DNA of 64,000 bases from Ructibacterium gallinarum. Lineage in GTDB: Bacteria; Bacillota; Clostridia; Monoglobales; Monoglobaceae. The position numbers and the translations under genes are program-made. Numbering within the stretch: the first letter of the stretch is position 1; the number at the start of each line of letters is the position of its first letter. The notes below the pieces were generated by a model, which saw only the letters and a program-made list of their open reading frames with translations, ran no database searches and was not told where the DNA came from. This document shows positions 53,824 through 62,500 of this stretch, in pieces. The stretch lies in NCBI RefSeq assembly GCF_014982785.1, contig NZ_JADCKB010000010.1:1-64000 (forward strand), in the 5' to 3' direction.

Positions 53824-56538
53824 TTAAATGATAATAACTACCGCTCTCACCAACATACTCCCTGTTGTATCCTTCACTACAATAGCGTGCTTTTGCTTTG
53901 CCAAAAAGTCCTCCGTTGTTCCTATGGTAACCGTTTTTCTGTCAGAATCCCAAACATAAACCGGAGGGGTGCTCTCCCTTTTCACTTCAAAGGTCGTTTG
54001 ACTCAAACCTTCCCCTGTAAGGGTGATGGTATCGACCCAATCGTTTAAGTCATTGGACACCACCTTATATTCCGCATCGACTGCGGTGCCGGAATATACC
54101 TGGAAATTGTATCTGGTTGGATTATAGTCCCCCGGGATCGGATCACAGGACTCCAGTCTGTTGAACCCATCCAAATAATCCTTGGAATCCAGAGAATACA
54201 AAATCAGGTCTCCGGGTTTGAGTGAATCAAAGTCCGCCGTGCTGGCCGTATTCTCCGAAATGACATAGGTACCGATCTCGTCTGGCGTTGCCATTACCAC
54301 TTCTTTTTGCAGATAGCCATCTTCGTTCAAAGAAGAGATCACGCTCTCAATTAATCCGATTTTCTTGCCGTCATTGGCAATTCCTGAAGTATCGTAGACC
54401 ATATTGGACTGGAAGACCACAATATCAGGACAGCGGGTGTCCTCATTATATTCATAGGCGCTCACCGCATAGTTCTGGTCATCATTCATCTCGATCCTCG
54501 CAAGATAGTCATCGGTGGAGCTGACTGAATTGGAAGGAACACACAGCGCCAGTGTGGTATCGCCAAGGCCAAAGGCGCCGCCGGCACCTGCAAAGGTCTT
54601 AGAATACGCATTGTACTGCTTTGTATTCTGCAAAACAGTATGCTCCTCCAAGGCATCCATCCGTTTGATCAACCCGTCCGTACTCAGCTTATAGGACATG
54701 GCAAGATAAGATTTTCCGCCCATAGCTTCCCGAATGGCTTGCTCTAACTTGACCGCATCGCTGTAAGAAACACCGTTAAAAGACACTTTGGACGCAAAGG
54801 TAAAGGTTTCCACGCCGCTGTTTTGCGCTTCGATCATGGGAACCGCCTGCGCAGAAGGACCATCGCCTTCTTCCTCTTCGTCGTCCACAATCTTGCCCGG
54901 CAGGACAACCTGGGCGATCAGTTCTTTGGTCAATCCGTCTTCCACCTTTAAATTTACAATGGCGCCATACTGCCCGGCCGTCGCCAGATCAAAATCCAGT
55001 GCGGAAATCCGACCCAAATAGTTCAGCTTTACTACAACGGTCTGTCCAAGAATATTCTCTACATCCAGTCCGCTTCCATAGGAATAGACTTCCTCATTGA
55101 TCCGCATTTCCCGTTCCTCTGTTTTCAGCTCGGAAACAGTTCCGGTTACGCTGTCACTGCAAACATAAAATTTGCCCAAAGTTCCATCCTGACTTCCATA
55201 AGCAGTCAACACATCGCCCGCCTTTACATCCTCAAGGGTAATGTCTTCGCCCTGGGCATTTTTCAGCACTCGTATTTTATCCGTATCACTTTCATCAAAG
55301 GAAATGATTTTGGAATTGTCAAATTTCTTTTCATTGGCCAAGGTCAGTCTTTGCGCTTCCGCATTCACCGACTCTACTACAAAGTCCTCATAAACATCGA
55401 CAAAAACAACGTTAATGGCAGAACCGCTCTGGTGGCTGATCAGTTTCAGGCTTCCATCCGAAATCGCCGTCAGATCCAGTTTGGTCAGATCGTTACCCTC
55501 AAGCGGACGGCCGTTATAAAGCACCAGCGTATCACTGAGCAGTTTCTTGCTGACCGTCCTCTTGCTGTTCTCTGTATAGTAAGAAATGGTATCATCGGTA
55601 ATGCTGGTGACGTCTTCTACCGCAAGGTCGATCACACTGCTGTCTTTGACTGCCTCAATGCCTCTGATCACACCCCGGTTAGAACCGTTGATTCTCTGGA
55701 CAAACGCCCGTACCTTCATGCCCAAATATTCGTCTGCGTTGGTTTCGCCTTTATCATAAATCACGCCGTCAATCTCAACCTGATATTTTTCGATTCCCGG
55801 CACCGGATCTAACAAATAGGATTCATAGTTCGCGGTCACAACGCCCTCGATCTCCGCCAGACCGTCGTCCTCACTTCCCATCAGCAGGTCGCGGTAAGTC
55901 TTGGAAGAAACCTCTGCCACAACGTCATCATTATTGCTGTAAACCGTAACCAAGCGGTCGGCATCCAAACAGTTATAAATCATCCGCATGGTTTGCTCTC
56001 TGGTCAGTCCGTCATCCGGGCCGGCAGAAATGCCGGAAGTAACCCCATGCCGGCTGGCAGAGGACAGATATCCGGTAGGATATCCGCCCAATTCCTCTGC
56101 CTCTATGCCATAACCCAGCATGTGTACCAGAATTTTGGCCGCTTCGCTAAGTGTGACTGTGTTGTCCGGATAAAAATATCCGTCCGGGTTACCGTTGAGC
56201 AGGCCAAGCCCGCTCAAAATCACAATATACGGAAAAGCCCAGTGATCCGACGGTACATCCTCATAGATAATACCATAATCTTCCGGATAGCTGATGCCGT
56301 CAAGCTGCATAACGACCGCAACAACTTTGCTCAGTTCTGCCCGTGTGACAGGCTGTTCCAAATTTAACGCACCATTCTCGTCTCCCTGCAAAATCTCAAA
56401 TGCTTTTAGATCAAGAATCATTTCATCGCTCAAAGTTTCCGCCGCGAAAGCCGAGACAAATCCGGCTGAAAGAAATACCGTCAAGCAGCATATGGCTGCA
56501 ATCAGTGCAATTCCTTTTTTTGGTAATTTATTGTACAT
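53824..56538 (-). CDS. Secreted protein with N-terminal SLH repeats
   Basis: A 904-residue secreted protein. After the signal peptide (KKGIALIAAICCLTVFLSAG, cleaved near FAAE) come three SLH repeats within the first 210 residues: LNLEQPVTRAELSKVVAVV, YEDVPSDHWAFPYIVILSGL with NTVTLSEAAKILVHMLGY, and DDGLTREQTMRMIYNCL. The remaining 690 residues are predicted all-beta with many Asp/Gly/Thr turns (DVTSITDDTISYYTENSKR, EVYSYGSGLDVENILG) and no catalytic motif I recognise. It could be a structural S-layer component or a binding protein. It lies 26 bases upstream of the lyase gene and 20 bases downstream of the giant gene. Confidence 0.82.
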   Translation of the reverse strand: MYNKLPKKGIALIAAICCLTVFLSAGFVSAFAAETLSDEMILDLKAFEILQGDENGALNLEQPVTRAELSKVVAVVMQLDGISYPEDYGIIYEDVPSDHWAFPYIVILSGLGLLNGNPDGYFYPDNTVTLSEAAKILVHMLGYGIEAEELGGYPTGYLSSASRHGVTSGISAGPDDGLTREQTMRMIYNCLDADRLVTVYSNNDDVVAEVSSKTYRDLLMGSEDDGLAEIEGVVTANYESYLLDPVPGIEKYQVEIDGVIYDKGETNADEYLGMKVRAFVQRINGSNRGVIRGIEAVKDSSVIDLAVEDVTSITDDTISYYTENSKRTVSKKLLSDTLVLYNGRPLEGNDLTKLDLTAISDGSLKLISHQSGSAINVVFVDVYEDFVVESVNAEAQRLTLANEKKFDNSKIISFDESDTDKIRVLKNAQGEDITLEDVKAGDVLTAYGSQDGTLGKFYVCSDSVTGTVSELKTEEREMRINEEVYSYGSGLDVENILGQTVVVKLNYLGRISALDFDLATAGQYGAIVNLKVEDGLTKELIAQVVLPGKIVDDEEEEGDGPSAQAVPMIEAQNSGVETFTFASKVSFNGVSYSDAVKLEQAIREAMGGKSYLAMSYKLSTDGLIKRMDALEEHTVLQNTKQYNAYSKTFAGAGGAFGLGDTTLALCVPSNSVSSTDDYLARIEMNDDQNYAVSAYEYNEDTRCPDIVVFQSNMVYDTSGIANDGKKIGLIESVISSLNEDGYLQKEVVMATPDEIGTYVISENTASTADFDSLKPGDLILYSLDSKDYLDGFNRLESCDPIPGDYNPTRYNFQVYSGTAVDAEYKVVSNDLNDWVDTITLTGEGLSQTTFEVKRESTPPVYVWDSDRKTVTIGTTEDFLAKQKHAIVVKDTTGSMLVRAVVIII

Positions 56539-56558
56539 AAATTTTTCTCCTCCTCTGC

Positions 56559-59500
56559 CTACTCTGCCATATCAGCAATCACAGAAACAATCTTTGCAGC
56601 CTCTGCACGGGTGGCATTTGCCTCCGGCAGGAACTGATTGTTTTCATTTCCATTCATAATGCTCAATCCGGTCAGTGCAGAAACCGACTCTGCCGCATAA
56701 TCGGCAATCTCAGACGCATCGGTATAATTCAGCGCCGCATCTTCGCCGGTAATTCCCTCTGCCGCAAGCATTCTGTCTGCCATAACCGCCATATCCTGTC
56801 TGGAAATGGGCTGGCCAATTCCAAAGGTGGTTTCATCCACACCTTTTACGATGCCCATCTCATATGCAGTGGCCACATAGGGTGCATACCACTGACTGCT
56901 GTCCACATCCGCAAACGCTGTATCTGTACCGGTTGTTTCCACATCCATTGCCAGAAGCAGCATCTTGAGGAATTCTTCCCTTGTCACGCTGTTTTCCGGA
57001 TAGAAGTTGCCGTCACCGGCACCGTTTACAATCTGTTTGTCGGTCAGGTCTTTGACATACGCATAAGCCCAGTGACTGGATGTGATATCCCGGTACAGCC
57101 CGGTCTGCATATCCGGGTTCTGGTCAGGCTGTATGGTGCCTTGATCCGCACTTGGAATATATGGCAAACCACTGCCGCTGCCGCTACCGCCGCCGCTGCT
57201 GCCGCCGCCGTAGGAAGGTGTACCGCCACCGCCGCCGCTACTGCCGCCGCTGCTGCCAAATCCAAGTACTGTTACCGGTTTTTCCTCTGACCTTGACTGT
57301 CCGTTATAGGTAACCGTTGCCGTCAAAGTGACTGTTTCGTTTCCCTCACCACGGGTAACCTTTCCGGTTTCTGAAATCACCTTGGGATCACTGGACGCCC
57401 AGCTGATCACCGCACCGTTGATTCCCTCTGTGGGAAGAACCAGATCTTTGGTAGTGGTCTTTGGCAGGTCAATCAGGTTAAAGGTTGATTCAAAGACTTG
57501 CTCATCACTCAGCGCTTCTGCAAAGAGTAAAAACTCGCCGATTTTGATAGCGCTATCCGCCTTTGGCGTAAACTCTGCACGGAAATACGTGGGCTTCTGC
57601 TGCGCCAGCATTACGGGAACCTGTTTTGCGTTCCCCAATGTTCCGCCGCTGTAAATTGTTGTCCACTTTTCCCCATCTTCAGAAATCATCAGTTGATAAG
57701 AAGCTACATTATCGCCTACTTCTCCCAATACCACTGTCATGAATGGATAGACGCCATCCAGCTGATACTGGATATAAGGCTTTTCGTCATCGGCCGCACT
57801 GGTCCAATAGGTTCCAAAGCCCGGCTTTTTGACGTTATCCTTGCCGCTTCCGGAAGAAACCGCAATCTTTCCATCGGAAATCGGCGTGCCGTAGCTGGCA
57901 ATGACATTGATGGGATATTCCCGGTTTTGTACCGCTCCGTCTTTTGACGCTGTCAATACCAGAGTCAGCGGAACATCCTCACCGAATTTCTGCGTAATCA
58001 GAAGTTTTCCATCCTCAATTTTTGCATTCTCCGTTGCTTCTTTGATGGACCAGCTGAAACTACTTCCATTTTCCACGCCGGTCGGCAACGGTGTTTCTAC
58101 ATCAACAGCCAAAGCGTTTGCCGGCTGAGGTGCAGTGAATACATTGGGATCCGTAAACTGTGTCAGGTCATAGCTGATAAAGTCATCGCCCGTCCAGCCG
58201 TCTGTGTTCTTGTACACCTTCACCGTATAATCCTGGGTGGCTACCGGAGCGGTATCCTCTGGGTTGCGATAAATGGACGCTGTAAAGGTGACCTCTCCGC
58301 CGTAATAACCATTGGTGATATTCTCTGTATGGTGCTTGCCATCTGTACCAATCAGGGTTTCGTTGTTGCTGATCCAGTCCACACGATAACCGCCGATTTC
58401 GGACGGCAGCTGTACGTCATGGGAAACGCTGTCTATGGTATCGCCGCCGGTCAGCGCCTTGCTGAAATCATAATCCCTGAGGGTGGCCTCTACCTCATCA
58501 TAGAGCTTGCCGCCAACGCCGACAATCCACTGCCGCCAGGATTTTTTATCGGTATTTGCAACATTGGGAACATAGATCTTGAAGTATCTGGCTCCCGCCG
58601 GCAAATGGGTCACCGTGGTTTCAATCAAATTGTTGTCCGTATTTCTCTTGGTACCGTTGTATTCCCCTGTCGTTCCAACAATCTCCATGGAGGAATTATT
58701 GTAGTCTACTTCTGTCCAGGTATACATATTCGGGCTGAAGCTTCCCTGGGACGACTGGGCTTTGCCGTCATCCAGCGCGTATTCAATTTTTGGCCGGTTG
58801 ATTTCTGTGGCACTTTTATCGGTATCATTCATCTGGGTCCGCACCACAATTTCAGAAAGCGCCTCTCCCATATCAAATGCGATATAGGCATCGCCTGCGT
58901 TGGTGTTGTCCGACCGGCTGAAACCGCCCCATACAGGCCCCAGCGGGTCCGTACCCTTGGTGGCATCGTCTTTGGTGTATTTCAGTGTGAAGTTAACCTT
59001 ATTTAAGTGTACTACATTCGGCACCTCTGCCGCAGACCAATAGAAGGTACTCTTTTCCCAATCTTCTGTATCGGCATAGGTCAGATCACTGCCCCGGAAA
59101 TCTGTATAGAAGGTGGCAACCCGTAAAGTGCTGAACTGCACGGCCAAATCATGGGAAACCACCGCTCCGGCGCCGTCTACCACGGTTATAACCAGATCAT
59201 AGGTTGTCGCCGGCGTCAGGCCCGTTAAAGGAAACGTGGTTTCTTCTGTCGTCCCTTTGTCCGTCCCGTTGACAGAAATGCTGTATTTGCGTCCTGCCAT
59301 ATTTTCAAAAGCAGGCCAGTGTATCGTTACACCGCTTTCGCTCAAATCGGTAAGACTGATTGATGCCTCCACCGGCCAGGGCTCCAAAGTTGCATCGATT
59401 ACCGTTCTGGCAAGCAGGAAAGAAGTGTACCGTGTTGTCCCGGACTGATCTACCACTGCCTGTACGGTATAATTGATCTCACTGCCCGTAGCAAGACCCG

Positions 59501-62500
59501 TGATGGTATATTCATTGCCCTCTGTAATTTCACTGACCACTACGCCCTGTGCATCACGGATAATATATTTTTGCACCGTTGCATTGGGTACTGCCGGCAA
59601 TACCATGGTGACAGAAGTGTCCGTATAATCTTTAAAGGAAACCGTATTACCGCCCCAGATATCTTCTCTTGCATACGCCTGAAGTTCTTTCTCCAGTACC
59701 GAAGAACGAAGGTCATCATCATCCTTATTGACCGCCTGTACCCCAAAGGAATAGGTGCTGCCCGGCGTCAAATCGTCAAACCGATAGCTGTGCTCTGTAT
59801 CAGAGGACAGCCGTGCCACTTCTGCCCCGTTTCTGGTAATCACCCACTCATAATTTGCAGGGGGATCGATCAGTTCAGGCCATGTAAACGCCGCCGTTGT
59901 GTCGGTATGCTCTGTCATGGTCAGTTCAGTTGCTTCCCCTGCCCAGTCATAGGCATAATCAAATTCATAATTAATCCGCACCTGCCGCAGCTTGGTACAG
60001 TCCACACGAGAGTTGCCAAATACAATCTTCAAATATTCTGTTCCCTCTGGCAAAGCGCCCGCTGAACTCAGCGTCTGGTCATTATTCTGATATCTGCCCG
60101 GTATGGTGATCTCCGCCGGGGAGGTGGTGATCCTGCTGAATACCTTATCCGCACCCGCCACATAAAATTCCGGCGTCAGCGGTTTTTGGTTTTGATCCCC
60201 TGTATTGCTTTCCGGATAATAATTTCCTGTCCACAGATAAAGGGTGACATCAAAGGAGATCATGTTCGGCTGATGGTAAACAACCACACCTGCTTGCTCC
60301 TGATCCGACCGCATCAAGGTATGTGCTGAAGCCGAATCATAAGTAAACGCATTGCTCCGGCCGCCGGCTTCCTCTTCCATCACGGTCAGATCCATCTTCG
60401 AAAGCAGATTGTCCGGGAACTTATACTGATCTACCATCTGTCCGGGCTCTGCGGATGTGACGATCGGAAGCTCTACATAGTTTGCAGTCAGGTCGGCATT
60501 TGCATCATCCTGAAGATTGACCGCAACCAAAGAATATCGGTATTCCACGCCACGGTCCAAACCTGTTGCCGAATACGTCGTTTTTTCATTGCCTTTGATC
60601 ACGTCTACCACGCTGTAATCCTGCAGTAAATAATACGTAATGTTTTCCGCATCCGCTCCGGTCACCGGTGTCCACTGGATGGAAACATCATTTCTGCCCA
60701 CCGAGGTGGCTTGAATATTTCCTAATCCATACACCTCTGCATTAAAGTTCATCTTTACTTTCTTGATGTTGACCTGATCGTACGCTTTGGCATCGGTTGG
60801 CCGTGGGAACTGAATCCGAAGATATTTGGTCCCTTCCGGTATGTTATTGGAGATATAGGTATAAATACCATAGGTGTCTCTATCCTCCGGCACATCTTTT
60901 TGAGATGCCACGCCGTTGAGCTTTTCATAAGCAGTCCAGCTAGTATAATCCTCGTTATCAGAAATATAGAAAATAGGATCACCGGGGGTTACACCGTTGT
61001 AATTCCCCATGATAAACTCAACCGAGAAAGAGGTCATGCCTTCTACATCATAGATAATATAACCGTCTTTGTTTTTTGCGGTTTCATTCACCCGACCCAT
61101 ACCATTGACCATTTCCGGCTCGTCTGCTGTACCAATATTTAAAGTATGCTGTTCAAAGAAAGCATTGTCACCATCGGTAGGCGCACCCAAGCCAGCATAC
61201 TGCGGCCGGCCTGCCCAATCCGGACGTTCTTCCGGGACTTCTTTGATTGCATCGCCCCAGCCATATTCTATGGTACCTCCCAGCAGGTTGTCTGCGTTGT
61301 CAAACGTGAATACGCTGGAAAAAGCGGTACCGGCATCCGGTGCTTCTGTTTTGAAACTGGTGGTCAGCGGCGCTGAAGAAACCACAGAACCGTCCAAAAC
61401 AGCCTCGATGGACACATCATATGAGGTCCCCTGCAGCAAATCACTATAAGTAATAGAAGTGGTATCCACAGTCTGCTCGTTTTTGCCGCTGCCGCCGGTA
61501 CGGATCACACGATACGTAATGCCCTCTGCCGATTCATCGATCACCGGCCAGCTTAAGGTTGCCTCTGTTTTGGTCACATCAGATACCGTAATGCTGGCAT
61601 CTGCATCCCACGCATAAGATGGACTTTCTGTTTCTTCCGCAATCATGTTAAAGATCGCGCCGGCATAACTGACATACCATTTTTTCCCAATTTGTGGAAT
61701 GGTAATCTTAAAATATGCTGCATTATCCGGCAGAGAATTGCTTGCTTTCAGTTCATACATCACATAGCCGTCTGCGCCTGTGGGCTGTAGATCTGCTTCT
61801 GTAATCACATAGTCCTGATCTGCTGTCAAATCAACAAAATTACTTCCGTTTGTGGAATAAGCCAGTTTTACTTCATTTATATTGCCGCCATTAATGGCAA
61901 TACGTACCAGGTAATCATAAAACGCCTGATAGTTTTTATTGGCAATACCACTAATCGATGCAGTCGAATAAACAAATTCTACAGGAGATAAATCATTGCT
62001 GGATCTATATAGGAAGGAACTGTTGTCTCCCAACGTGGCTCCCTTTACCAAATCCAGATTTTTAGATAAGTTCTGATCCATATAGGTTTTCCAAATGGTT
62101 GTATCATCTACTGCAAAGCTGGTATGTTCAAATACTTCGGTCTCCTCTGCGCCGTAAATGTCAATCTGACGAATGGCTCCCTGCCAGAATTTTCCGCCGC
62201 CAACGATATTGATCCGGATGTATTTGATCTTCTTTTCCTGCAAAACCGTCTTGCTGTCATCGTTAAGCGTAACCGTATATTCTACCCAGGCGTCTGCGTC
62301 AGGGTGCGTATACTTACTCGGATCAACCTTGGTTGCGTCATAGTCCGGCTCCAAAAGTTCACCTTTTGTTACGGTTAAGCCACTGCCCACTTCAAACTTC
62401 TGCCAATCGGTCTTGTTTTCTGATACTTCCACATTCAGTTTGGGATTATTTAAAGAGGTACCCTTATTCCCCATTTGTCCCCACATGGAAATCTTAAGAT

